Source of the DNA: Lachnoclostridium sp. An169
GTDB lineage: Bacteria; Bacillota; Clostridia; Lachnospirales; Lachnospiraceae
Direction: 5' to 3'
Length of the DNA: 64,000 nucleotides
NCBI RefSeq assembly: GCF_002160525.1
Contig: NZ_NFKT01000009.1
Coordinates: 62,001-126,000 of the forward strand
The notes under the pieces are model-generated. The model was given only the letters and a program-made list of their open reading frames with translations, ran no database searches and was not told the DNA's origin. Numbering within the stretch: the stretch's first letter is position 1; the number at the start of each line of letters is the position of its first letter. Positions 34,202 through 42,376 of this stretch are shown piece by piece. The position numbers were made by a program, and so were the translations under genes.

Positions 34202-35281
34202 ATGGAGAAAAAAAGAGCGTTTTTGATTAATATCGGATATTATGGATTTTTCATCATCCTGCTGTTTCTGGCGGGAAAATATGTGCTTCCCGTGATCATG
34301 CCCTTTGTGGTGGCATTTGTGATCGCTTTTGTGATCCACGGACCGGCGGGATGGCTGTCGGGGAAACTCAAAGTGCCTAAGAAATATGTTTCACTTCTGA
34401 TACTGATTCTGCTTTACGTGCTGGTTTTCGGCGGTCTGTCGCTGGGCGGCGGAAAAACATTTGCCATGATCAGGGACTTCGTCATTCGCATCCCGCAGAG
34501 GTATCAGACAGATATCGCGCCGTTTCTGAACTATGTACTGGAGGAGATCGGGGATACCCTTTCCGAGACAGATCCTTTCGTGGCGGGACAGATCGAGGAG
34601 AGTCTGCAGCAGTTTGTACAGAGTATCGGACAGACGATTTCTACATTTTCCGTGAATCTTTTAAGCGATGTGTCGGGAATACTCACCGGGATTCCGTCGC
34701 TGCTAATCCGCGTTGTGATTACAGTTGTAACTTCTTTCTATATTTGCGCGGACTACGATAAAATTGTGGGGACTGTGTGGAAACATCTGCCTGAGAAAGC
34801 GAGAACCACGTGTATGGATGTTAAAAAGTACGGAATTAACATCCTGAAAATTTACATCAAATCATATACACTGCTGTTTCTTATGACATTTACAGAGCTG
34901 CTCATCGGATTCCTGATTCTGCGGATCCCCTATCCGGTGGCGATTGCACTGGCTATCGCGGTATTCGACATTCTCCCGGTGCTGGGGACGGGAGGAATCC
35001 TGATCCCGTGGGCTGTCGTGCTGGCAGTGATCGGAAACTATTCCATGGCTGCAGAGATCATGCTGCTGTATATTGTAATTACAATTGTAAGGAATTTTGC
35101 GGAGCCGAGAATCGTAGGAAAACAGATCGGTCTGCATCCGCTGATCACCCTGATCGCCATGTTTACCGGCGTGAGCCTTTTCGGGCTGCCCGGGCTGATC
35201 CTCTTCCCAATGGCGGTGGTGATCCTTGTAAATATGGAGAAAAACGGGGCACTGCACATCTTTGACAGGGAGGAGAAATGA
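34202..35281 (+). CDS. AI-2E family permease
   Basis: This 359-residue protein has seven to eight membrane segments in the layout of the AI-2E/PerM family: FYICADYDKI after the middle soluble part and, near the C-terminus, IALAIAVFDILPVLGTGGILIPWA and AEPRIVGKQIGLHPLITLIAMF, the family's most conserved block. Members export autoinducer-2, act as Na+/H+ antiporters or have unknown roles (YtvI/YueF types in Firmicutes). It converges with the alpha/beta hydrolase gene. Confidence 0.87.
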   Translation: MEKKRAFLINIGYYGFFIILLFLAGKYVLPVIMPFVVAFVIAFVIHGPAGWLSGKLKVPKKYVSLLILILLYVLVFGGLSLGGGKTFAMIRDFVIRIPQRYQTDIAPFLNYVLEEIGDTLSETDPFVAGQIEESLQQFVQSIGQTISTFSVNLLSDVSGILTGIPSLLIRVVITVVTSFYICADYDKIVGTVWKHLPEKARTTCMDVKKYGINILKIYIKSYTLLFLMTFTELLIGFLILRIPYPVAIALAIAVFDILPVLGTGGILIPWAVVLAVIGNYSMAAEIMLLYIVITIVRNFAEPRIVGKQIGLHPLITLIAMFTGVSLFGLPGLILFPMAVVILVNMEKNGALHIFDREEK

Positions 35282-35305
35282 GCGGTCAGTCCGCAAACGC
35301 GGGAT

Positions 35306-36154
35306 TCAGCAAGACTGAGGGGCATAATATTGTTCACGGGCTTTCTCGAAAGCGGCAAGAAAACGCTGTGCTGCCTTTCTTCCTAAAGCACTGTCCGGCT
35401 CCATCATGTCGAAAGCGTGATACATGCCGGGGTACACGTCCACTGCTGCAGGAATCCCGGCTTTTCTGAGATTCTCTATGTAGGTCAGAGTTTCGCAGTA
35501 AAATGGCTCTGCGTCTCCGACAAAAGTGTATGCCGGCGGAAGTCCCCGGTAGTCCCTGCATCTGGAAGGAGAGGCGTAGGCGGGAACATGTTTATGCTTT
35601 ATGGAGCGGAGATATAATTTCCAGGCTATGTGATTGCGCCTGGTGTTCCAGATTTTGGCATGGTTATTTACAGAGGATGGCGTATCCTCGCAGTCGATCA
35701 TGGGATACAGAGGCATTTGAAAAGCAATGTTGACATCGCCTCTGTCTCTTGCCAGAATACAGAGAGCAGCAGCCAGACCACCGCCTGCGCTTTCCCCGCC
35801 CACCATAATCTGATCCGGGCGTATGTTAAGCTCCGCAGCATGTCTTTTCATATAAAGTAGGGCCCGGTAACTGTCTTCAAGCGCGGCCGGATAAGGAGCT
35901 TTCAAGGTCAGACAGTAGGCGGGACTGAGAAGAACAGCACCACAGTGTCTGACCAGATCCGCTGCCCGGGAGATAAATGCCATTTCCGGAAATCCGGTCA
36001 GGTATCCTCCGCCATGAAGCCACAGGACGCCCGTGGCAGGAGAGGGATGAGCAGAAATTTCCGGCCGGACGATCATCAGTTTCAGAATCCGGTTGTGCGG
36101 ACCGGGGATTTTCCTGTATTCAGTTATACAGCCTTTTTTACTATATCGGATCAT
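35306..36154 (-). CDS. Alpha/beta hydrolase, HSL-type esterase
   Basis: This 282-residue cytosolic esterase of the hormone-sensitive-lipase group has the oxyanion motif HGGGYLTG (about residues 47-54), a nucleophile elbow GGESAGGGLA (Ser about 119), an acid residue near FVGDAEP (about 213-219) and His in GMYHAFD (about 247-253). It probably cleaves short acyl or acetyl esters, such as those on plant-cell-wall sugars. The neighbours do not settle the substrate. Confidence 0.87.
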   Translation of the reverse strand: MIRYSKKGCITEYRKIPGPHNRILKLMIVRPEISAHPSPATGVLWLHGGGYLTGFPEMAFISRAADLVRHCGAVLLSPAYCLTLKAPYPAALEDSYRALLYMKRHAAELNIRPDQIMVGGESAGGGLAAALCILARDRGDVNIAFQMPLYPMIDCEDTPSSVNNHAKIWNTRRNHIAWKLYLRSIKHKHVPAYASPSRCRDYRGLPPAYTFVGDAEPFYCETLTYIENLRKAGIPAAVDVYPGMYHAFDMMEPDSALGRKAAQRFLAAFEKAREQYYAPQSC

Positions 36155-36226
36155 GATATTCCTCCCGGAAAGATATCCCGCTCAATGCAGAGCAGAGAGA
36201 AACATTACAGTAAGTGACAGTGCAAA

Positions 36227-36250
36227 AAGGGCGGAAACAGAACCGCCCTT
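36227..36250 (-). terminator. Terminator for the minus-strand Rpn fragment
   Basis: AAGGGCGG (36227-36234) and CCGCCCTT (36243-36250) form a perfect eight-bp stem. Read on the minus strand it ends in TTTTT, 15 bases after the fragment's stop codon. Confidence 0.85.
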
Positions 36251-36264
36251 AAAAACTTCAGTGA

Positions 36265-36789
36265 TCAAAATGATTCATTAGATGAAGCACTGTTGGAAGA
36301 GAGACTGGCAAGCTGAGCCTTTAATGCAGCAATCTCCCTGTCTTTTTCCGAAATGGTGGCCTCTTTTTCCGAAATGGTGGCCTCTTTTTCCAAAATGGTG
36401 GCCTCCTTTTCCGCAATGATAGTCTCTTTCTCCATTGTTTCTTTTAACGCATCATCCTTTTCCATTTTTAACGCATCAATCTCATCCTGCATCTCATCGA
36501 TCATATACTGTACGGTATTCCGGTCCAGTTCCTGCAGTTCCTTGGAAAACATATTCATCACCTTCTCCATGTTCTGGCACAGTGTATAGATTTCCTCATA
36601 ATATTTCTTAAACTGCGGATACTCCCCGATCAGCTTTACAATCACTTCCGGCTCATCCACACTGAGGAAAGCAAGCCATGCCTCCAACTCGTTTCTGATA
36701 CCTTTATTGTGCAGAATCTTCCGGAAGATGTCAAGCGGGATGAAATATATACAAAACGTATATATAAAAATGTTATTGCGCAGCTTCAT
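36265..36789 (-). pseudogene. 3' fragment of an Rpn/PD-(D/E)XK transposase-type nuclease gene
   Basis: From about residue 29 onward the frame matches the C-terminal part of Rpn-like recombination-promoting nucleases: KGIRNELEAWLAFLS, then YPQFKKYYEEIYTLCQNMEKV and KNMFSKELQELD-type helices. The nuclease core, normally some 200 residues upstream, is missing, and the first 28 residues (hydrophobic, Phe/Ile-rich) look like junction sequence. A coiled-coil tail of near-identical ATI-(S/L)-EKE heptads follows. The native terminator is still present. Rpn genes are mobile-element-like, so this marks an old insertion or rearrangement. Confidence 0.7.
36342..36425. repeat. Four 21-bp tandem repeats in the Rpn fragment
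   Basis: Units start at 36342, 36363, 36384 and 36405. The first two are identical, the third differs at one base and the fourth is more diverged. Each encodes one seven-residue heptad (EKEATIS-like), so copy changes keep the frame and alter only coiled-coil length. Confidence 0.85.
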
Positions 36790-36821
36790 TTATCGGAATA
36801 ATCGTATTTCTAGTTACGCAA

Positions 36822-37208
36822 ATGTTTGTCGGAGAAGAATCGAATCTGGAAAAACTGGAAGGCACCTGGAGTGATGATGAAGGGAATGGGGTGACCTTTT
36901 ACGCTCTGCATGATGATGCAGGTATTAATGGCGATGCGGAGGTTATGGAAGATGGAGAAACAACACCTGCCACATATGAATGGCATGAGTCCAGTAAAAG
37001 AATTATTCTGAAATATCTATATCGGTGGGGAGAGGTTGAAGTGATATACAGATACGAAATAGGAGATATAGGAGAGAAGACGCTCTACGCAGAAGAACTC
37101 GGATTTGACGATACATTGATTTTAAGGCTGATACCGGTGGGAGTATCTACTTCGACAGGAACCTATTCGCCTGATGAAGAGGACGTGGTAGAATTTTATA
37201 AAAATTGA
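36822..37208 (+). CDS. Unknown protein, probably the 3' remnant of a membrane-anchored gene
   Basis: This reads 128 residues from the ATG at 36822, acidic, with LEGTWSDDEGNGVTFYAL near the start, like the first strand of a lipocalin-like domain, and RLIPVG near the end. There is no good ribosome site. The same frame stays open upstream to about 36770 and encodes a hydrophobic stretch (FIGIIVFLVTQMFV) that would be a membrane segment. Other genes in this locus have zinc ribbon, membrane segment, outside domain; here the front seems to have been replaced by the Rpn fragment. It is followed by a very strong terminator. The function is unknown. Confidence 0.5.
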   Translation: MFVGEESNLEKLEGTWSDDEGNGVTFYALHDDAGINGDAEVMEDGETTPATYEWHESSKRIILKYLYRWGEVEVIYRYEIGDIGEKTLYAEELGFDDTLILRLIPVGVSTSTGTYSPDEEDVVEFYKN

Positions 37209-37328
37209 TTTGTAAGCAGAATTTTTGTTTTATGTTGGGACAGAAAGTCTTTGGTGCCCTGTGGGTATCTGTGTGAAGAGCAGGCAAGTACCTGTAAAAA
37301 TCATTTTATAATTATCGGTTTGGCAAAG

Positions 37329-37385
37329 AAAAGGCTGACAAAGGAAGAAAGATGATATAACAGATTTCTTCCTTGTCAGTCTTTT
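37329..37385 (+). terminator. Long-stem terminator
   Basis: Bases 37329-37350 pair with 37365-37385 over about 21 positions, with one extra A and one G-U pair. The hairpin separates the remnant gene from the zinc-ribbon operon promoter. Confidence 0.85.
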
Positions 37386-37441
37386 ATATTTTGGACATAA
37401 GATGTAAATGTGCGGCGTCTGTCTGAAAATGTAAAATATTA

Positions 37442-37491
37442 TTGCAAAAGAGTGCACATAATCGTATAATAATTACGTTAATACATATTAG
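37442..37491 (+). promoter_or_regulatory. Promoter of the zinc-ribbon operon (shared type)
   Basis: TTGCAA (37442-37447), a 17-base spacer and TATAAT (37465-37470) form a near-consensus sigma-A promoter. The block 37463-37491 matches 56197-56225 at 26 of 29 positions, and the -35 and spacer length are the same there. The conserved part extends well past the -10 box, as if a regulator binds the transcription start region. Confidence 0.8.
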
Positions 37492-37509
37492 TGGACGGAG
37501 GAAAAGAAG

Positions 37510-38112
37510 ATGGCTTTTTTAGATGATATTGATAGAAAAATATCGCATTTCGGAAAGAATGCAATTAAAAAAACAAAGGATGTGACTGAATCGATGAAAA
37601 TTTCCAGTGCAATTCAGGCCGAGTCAGATAAGCAGCAGGAATTGTTCAGAAAAATAGGTCAGTACATATTCGAAAATTATGCGGATAAAGCAGACGAGCA
37701 GGTTCGGGAATGGTGCAGTGCCATTCAGGCAAGTAAAGCCCAGGAAATGCAGTATAAAGAACAGTTGGAACTTCTGAAAGGGGCAGTTACATGTCCAAAC
37801 TGCGGTGCTTCTGTACAGGCAGGGTCCAGATTTTGTAACGTATGTGGAAAAGAGATCAATGCACCTGCAAGGCAAACAGTTTCATCTGCAGGACAGAAAA
37901 GAACTTGTCCGTCGTGTGGGATGGAAGTGGAAGATGAAGCGATGTTCTGCACAAATTGTGGAACCAGAATAGAAGCAGATGTTCCGGTGAAAAAAGAGCC
38001 GGATGAAACAGCTGCCGATCAGAAAAAAATATGCCCCGGATGCGGAAGAGAGACCAGACCCGGTGAAGTCTTCTGTATTAAATGCGGAACTCCGCTTAAT
38101 CCGCTTAAATAA
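37510..38112 (+). CDS. Soluble protein with three zinc ribbons
   Basis: This 200-residue protein has no membrane segment. The first 90 residues are a charged helical region, probably coiled coil. Three zinc ribbons of the CxxCG...FCxxCG type follow: CPNCGASV...FCNVCGKE (about 98-118), CPSCGMEV...FCTNCGTR (about 137-156) and CPGCGRET...FCIKCGTP (about 177-197). It is the first gene after the shared promoter and the only soluble multi-ribbon protein of the locus, so it could act as a cytosolic hub for the membrane zinc-ribbon proteins that follow. That role is inferred. Such ribbons usually bind proteins rather than catalyse. Confidence 0.82.
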   Translation: MAFLDDIDRKISHFGKNAIKKTKDVTESMKISSAIQAESDKQQELFRKIGQYIFENYADKADEQVREWCSAIQASKAQEMQYKEQLELLKGAVTCPNCGASVQAGSRFCNVCGKEINAPARQTVSSAGQKRTCPSCGMEVEDEAMFCTNCGTRIEADVPVKKEPDETAADQKKICPGCGRETRPGEVFCIKCGTPLNPLK

Positions 38113-38260
38113 TATTTTGGGGTTATAGATTGATTTTGAAATTAGCCGGGTAAAGCAATATGAATTTAGAGAGGGTAATTCGCTATAAGCTTAATTTATA
38201 AAATCTGGAGGAAGGAGTTAGAAAAACAGCGGATTATAAAATGTTACGGAGGAGAAAGAA

Positions 38261-38509
38261 ATGGGAGTAGGATCACTTGTTTTAGGAATTATTTCAATCG
38301 TTATAGGTTTATTTGGCGGAGGTCTTGGATGGCTTGGAGCAATTCTTGGAATCATAGGAATAATTTTAGGCTCGCAGGGAAAGAAGATACCGGAACAGAA
38401 GGGGCTGGCATCAGCAGGATTTGTCTGCTCAATAATCGGAACGGTTCTGTGTCTGTTGATGTATATTGCATGTATAGCATGTGTAGGCGGATTGGCTGCA
38501 TTATCATAA
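38261..38509 (+). CDS. Small DUF4190-like membrane protein
   Basis: Eighty-two residues form two glycine-rich hydrophobic hairpins (about residues 4-38 and 48-78) with the central SQGKKIPEQKGLASAGFVCS that is typical of DUF4190-like proteins. The function is unknown. The ATG follows a GGAGGAG site. It lies 148 bases after the triple-ribbon gene and is probably in the same transcript. Confidence 0.7.
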   Translation: MGVGSLVLGIISIVIGLFGGGLGWLGAILGIIGIILGSQGKKIPEQKGLASAGFVCSIIGTVLCLLMYIACIACVGGLAALS

Positions 38510-38583
38510 TAGGATCAGGAATCAGGGGATGTGTCTGCATCCCCTTTTGTTAAATTTGAAGTGAATCAAAGGAACGTTGCGGG

Positions 38584-39390
38584 ATGGGAATAGAGATTGG
38601 AACTGTGACAATTCCTTATTACGGATTGTGTATCGTATTGGGAATTCTGTTGGGAGGATTTGCAGGATATATACAGTGCAGAATATTCAGGCTGGATTTT
38701 AATGATTTTGTGGCGCTTGCGGGCGGCGCGGGGATTGGTGCGGCAGTAGGCGCCAAACTCCTTTACATAATTGTGAGCATGCCCCACATCGACATTTTGA
38801 GAATCATGGAACCGGAATATCTGAACAGCCTGATGAGTGGTGGATTTGTATTTTACGGCGGTTTGGCAGGAGGATTTGCAGGAGTTTTTGTCTGTGGGAA
38901 AATATTTCATATTGATACACTTGGGTATGTGGAAAAAGGAATTCCACTGATTCCGTTAGCACATGCATTTGGTCGGATTGGCTGCCTGTTGGTGGGCTGC
39001 TGTTATGGTATCCCATACAGCGGACCGGGAGCTGTAATATATGAACATTCTCCTGTTGCACCAAATGGAACAGAACTTTTCCCGGTGCAGGGAGCAGAAG
39101 CTATACTGGATTTCTGTATTTCAGCGGCTCTTTTTTTGTATATATACAAAAAGCAGGGAGAAAAAATTGAGAGCATGGAAATTTATCTGATTATGTATGC
39201 AACAGTCCGTTTTATTCTGGAATATTTGCGATATGATGATGCGGAACGTGGAATATTAGCCGGATTATCGGTGTCTCAGTGGATAAGTATTTTAATCATA
39301 ATCATAGTAACAGGGTGGATGTGCAGAAAAAGATTTGTACAGGATGGTTATATGAAAAAGGGTAAAGGAGAAAAAGATGTATTGCGGTAA
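38584..39390 (+). CDS. Lgt-like prolipoprotein diacylglyceryl transferase family protein
   Basis: This 268-residue protein has about seven membrane segments. Lgt transfers diacylglycerol from phosphatidylglycerol to the Cys of prolipoproteins. Family marks are FYGGLAGGFAG in place of the HGGLIGG motif, AFGRIGCLLVGCCYG around the catalytic-site Arg, and RFILEYLRYDD near the end. The His of the first motif is Tyr, and the Asn after GRxG is Cys. This matches a divergent Lgt-like subfamily rather than housekeeping Lgt. It may modify lipoproteins of this locus, such as the amidase, or have another substrate. It overlaps the next gene by 14 bases. Confidence 0.8.
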   Translation: MGIEIGTVTIPYYGLCIVLGILLGGFAGYIQCRIFRLDFNDFVALAGGAGIGAAVGAKLLYIIVSMPHIDILRIMEPEYLNSLMSGGFVFYGGLAGGFAGVFVCGKIFHIDTLGYVEKGIPLIPLAHAFGRIGCLLVGCCYGIPYSGPGAVIYEHSPVAPNGTELFPVQGAEAILDFCISAALFLYIYKKQGEKIESMEIYLIMYATVRFILEYLRYDDAERGILAGLSVSQWISILIIIIVTGWMCRKRFVQDGYMKKGKGEKDVLR

Positions 39391-39976
39391 TTGTGGAAAA
39401 GAGAATAAAGAGGGTGTCAGGTTCTGCGCTTTCTGCGGAGCAAAAATGCCGGAAATGAAACAGAGTGTTCCGGAAGAAAATGAGAATATCATTCGTCAGG
39501 AACAGCAAGTGCATTTTAAGGGAAATTGTGAAAACGTACAGAAAACGGGAATTGGGGCAACAGATATTATTTTAGTAATTATTTATATTTTACTTGCTGT
39601 GCCGTGGACAGATCTATTTGTTTCAAATTTCATGCTGACAAAAACAGCGTTTACGTTTATAGATGAACAAAATATTGCTATGGGATTTTATACTCTGCCA
39701 TACTTGCTGATTCTTGCTGTAGTAGTGATTGGAATAGTGAATGTTTTCCAACAGAAGTACCATATTAGTCTTGGCGTAGCAGTGATTATATTATCTGTTA
39801 TTCTTCTGATTGGGAAAACTGTCTATTCTGAAATATCTTTTGATACAGTAAAACTTGTTGCATTCAGAGTGTTCTATGTATATGGAAGGCTCTGGATCAT
39901 TACTTTGTTTTTTGGAATTATACTTACCATATTTCTTTATGCAAAAAACGCACAGAAAAATGGACAAGGAGCGTGA
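39377..39976 (+). CDS. Zinc-ribbon polytopic membrane protein
   Basis: This 199-residue protein starts with a zinc ribbon (MYCGNCGKENKEG then FCAFCGAKM), followed by a linker and four hydrophobic segments at about residues 60-78, 100-120, 127-147 and 165-192. The ribbon is predicted to be cytosolic. No catalytic motif is visible. Its start overlaps the Lgt-like gene, so the two are translationally coupled. Confidence 0.75.
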   Translation: MYCGNCGKENKEGVRFCAFCGAKMPEMKQSVPEENENIIRQEQQVHFKGNCENVQKTGIGATDIILVIIYILLAVPWTDLFVSNFMLTKTAFTFIDEQNIAMGFYTLPYLLILAVVVIGIVNVFQQKYHISLGVAVIILSVILLIGKTVYSEISFDTVKLVAFRVFYVYGRLWIITLFFGIILTIFLYAKNAQKNGQGA

Positions 39977-39982
39977 TGGAAA

Positions 39983-40744
39983 ATGAAAAGGATACTGAAA
40001 TATTTTATCGGTCTGCTTTTCTGTTGCTCTTTATACCTGACGGTCTTGCCGGTTCTTGAATATCAGGAGCATGAAATATCGGTACTGGATCTTCTTCAGT
40101 TTGCCGCAACGGGAAGCCTGGCTTATATGCCGGACGATGCCGCGGAAGTGTTGGAAATACTGATGGGACCGTTTCTGGTAATGGGAGCAGTATTACTGAT
40201 AACGATTCTGATAACAGCTGTATACACATTTATAACGGGATGGAAGAACTCTTACATTATTTCGGCTTTCGGAACGATTATTATAAATGCTGAAATGGTT
40301 TTGTTGGTGTGGATGCTACGCAGGTATGTCTATTCTGAAACATCGGCTCTATTTATGGGAATGTATGAAGAGATAACGTGGAAAATTCTTCCGGTATGCC
40401 TGTGGTGTCTGATTTATGTGCTGATCTTGCTTGGAAGTATATGGGGAATCGCACAGGTAATAATTGCAGGACTGGAAAGAACAGAAATACAGACGGAGGA
40501 AGAGAATGTAACGGAATGGTCCGACGTGGAATGGACAGATTATTCTCTGGAAAATACCGGGAACTCAGATGTAGAGACAGAAATCGATACAAATATAGAG
40601 CAGCGGATACTGCCGGAAGAAGATATTTTGACGGAAATCGCAGGAGATGAGTTGACGGAGGAAATATCGCGATGTCCGAGATGTGGCAGAGAACTGGAGC
40701 CGGAGGCGGTATTCTGTGGTAAATGTGGATTCAAAGTAAGATAG
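39983..40744 (+). CDS. Membrane protein with C-terminal zinc ribbon
   Basis: This 253-residue protein has four hydrophobic segments (about residues 7-24, 65-88, 95-112 and 130-158), a long acidic linker of about 65 residues and a C-terminal zinc ribbon (CPRCGRELEPEAVFCGKCGFKV). The ribbon order is reversed relative to most of its neighbours, but an even number of segments again puts it on the cytosolic side. It begins seven bases after the previous gene. Confidence 0.75.
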   Translation: MKRILKYFIGLLFCCSLYLTVLPVLEYQEHEISVLDLLQFAATGSLAYMPDDAAEVLEILMGPFLVMGAVLLITILITAVYTFITGWKNSYIISAFGTIIINAEMVLLVWMLRRYVYSETSALFMGMYEEITWKILPVCLWCLIYVLILLGSIWGIAQVIIAGLERTEIQTEEENVTEWSDVEWTDYSLENTGNSDVETEIDTNIEQRILPEEDILTEIAGDELTEEISRCPRCGRELEPEAVFCGKCGFKVR

Positions 40745-40763
40745 TCAGGTTGGGAGGAGCAAG

Positions 40764-41483
40764 ATGAGATGCCCGAAATGTAATCATACGATCGAGGATG
40801 ATGCTCTGTTTTGTACAGAGTGCGGTTGCAATATCAGTGAGTTTGAACAAGAGGAAACAGTCAGTGGGAAGGTCAGCGGCGCAGCAGGGGAAAAAAGAAA
40901 TGGAAAATTTAAGCGACGCGAAAAGATCTCTGTAAAAGCACTGATCAGCTTTTTGACCATATGCCTTATACTTTTTGCTGCGGGAGCAGGTTACTGGTTC
41001 CTTACATATGACAGGGAGCCAGTAACTGAATGGGTACAGGAACAGACAGTAAAAATCAACGAAGAGGAACAGCAGAAGAGGATGAATGAAATTGATGAGA
41101 TGATCGGAGATGACGAATCAGAAGAAGAGGAACAGGTTACGGAACCTGCGACAGATTCTCAACTGTATGATCCCGCGCTCGTTGTACGGCCAATACACGG
41201 CAATGAAGAGGATGATACGATGCAGGAATATATCCTTCCGGACAGCAGTACAAGAAGACTGTCAGACAGTGAAGTGCAGGGATTGTCTCAGGAAGAACTG
41301 CGGCTTGCAAGAAACGAAATCTATGCTCGGCATGGCAGGCTTTTTGACGATGCACAACTGCAGAACTATTTTAATGCAAAATCATGGTACAGCGGGACGG
41401 TAAGTCCGGAAAATTTCAGTGAAGAAATGCTTTCGGACATTGAGAAAGCTAACATTGATCTGATAAAGAAATATGAACAGTGA
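40764..41483 (+). CDS. Zinc-ribbon membrane protein with outside YARHG domain
   Basis: This 239-residue protein has an N-terminal zinc ribbon (CPKCNHTIEDD...FCTECGCN), a basic stretch and one membrane segment (about residues 56-74). An acidic linker follows, then a YARHG domain (LRLARNEIYARHGRLF, then WYSG, about 172-210). YARHG domains are small extracellular modules thought to bind peptidoglycan or other wall material. The layout suggests an outside sensor or anchor joined to a cytosolic protein-binding ribbon. Confidence 0.8.
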   Translation: MRCPKCNHTIEDDALFCTECGCNISEFEQEETVSGKVSGAAGEKRNGKFKRREKISVKALISFLTICLILFAAGAGYWFLTYDREPVTEWVQEQTVKINEEEQQKRMNEIDEMIGDDESEEEEQVTEPATDSQLYDPALVVRPIHGNEEDDTMQEYILPDSSTRRLSDSEVQGLSQEELRLARNEIYARHGRLFDDAQLQNYFNAKSWYSGTVSPENFSEEMLSDIEKANIDLIKKYEQ

Positions 41484-41500
41484 AAACAGAGTGAGGGAAT

Positions 41501-42355
41501 ATGAGTAGTAAAAAGATGCTTTTGGGAGTTGTATGCTTCTGTATGATAATACTTTGCGCGTGTGGGGAAGAACAGGAAGCTGATGAGGAAAAACAGACCG
41601 GGCAGAATGCAGAAAAACCGGAGATTGTAATAGAGCTTCCGGTTCCGGAAAATGAAAGTGAAGAAACTTTGGAAGAAGCGAACCAGACCGGACCAGATGA
41701 ATCGGAAAAGAAAGAATTTCTGATTTCCATTGATCCGGGACATCAGTCGCCGGAGGTTGATATGAGTGCAAAAGAGCCGAATGCCCCAGGAAGCAGCAAT
41801 ATGAAAACAAAAGCAACCGGCGGTACGACAGGCCGTTACTCAGGAATCCCGGAATATCAGCTGAATCTTGATATTTCATTAATGCTGCGGGATGAACTTG
41901 AAGCACAGGGATATGACGTTATCATGACGAGAGAAAATAATGATACCGCAATCAGTAATGCGGAAAGGGCAACTCTGGCAAATGAAGCTGGTGCAGATAT
42001 TGCTGTAAGAATCCATGCAAACGGAAGTGAAAGCACCAGTGCAAACGGAGCATTGGTGCTGATCGGATCTTCGGATAATCCTTATGTCGGAAGCCTTTAT
42101 GAAGAAAGTCTTAGCCTGGGGGAGAAAGTTCTTGATGCATACTGCAGTGCGACCGGAATGAAAAATCTTGGTGTGCAGACAAATGATACGATGACCGGAA
42201 TTAACTGGAGCCAGATACCGGTCATCATCCTGGAAATGGGATTTATGACTAATGAACAGGACGATTTGAATATGGCGGATAGCGGCTATCGGGAGAAAAT
42301 GGTAGAAGGTATTGTGACGGGAATAAATGCTTACTACGAATCAGTGAGAGGATGA
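41501..42355 (+). CDS. N-acetylmuramoyl-L-alanine amidase lipoprotein (Amidase_3)
   Basis: This 284-residue protein has a signal peptide ending in a lipobox-like IILCACG (Cys about 21), an acidic linker and an Amidase_3 domain from about residue 80. Zinc-site and catalytic features are ISIDPGHQSP (His), the MTREN segment, ADIAVRIHANGSE (His) and VIILEMGFMTNEQDD (catalytic Glu). It cuts the amide between muramic acid and L-Ala in peptidoglycan at the outer face of the membrane. The gene sits between zinc-ribbon genes and is 17 bases from the previous stop, so wall remodelling is tied to this locus. Confidence 0.87.
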   Translation: MSSKKMLLGVVCFCMIILCACGEEQEADEEKQTGQNAEKPEIVIELPVPENESEETLEEANQTGPDESEKKEFLISIDPGHQSPEVDMSAKEPNAPGSSNMKTKATGGTTGRYSGIPEYQLNLDISLMLRDELEAQGYDVIMTRENNDTAISNAERATLANEAGADIAVRIHANGSESTSANGALVLIGSSDNPYVGSLYEESLSLGEKVLDAYCSATGMKNLGVQTNDTMTGINWSQIPVIILEMGFMTNEQDDLNMADSGYREKMVEGIVTGINAYYESVRG

Positions 42356-42376
42356 AAAGCGGAGGAATGAGAAGGA

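Noticed and set aside
36342-36425. CRISPR-like short direct repeats
   Set aside because: The units are contiguous with no spacers and encode in-frame heptads of a coiled coil.
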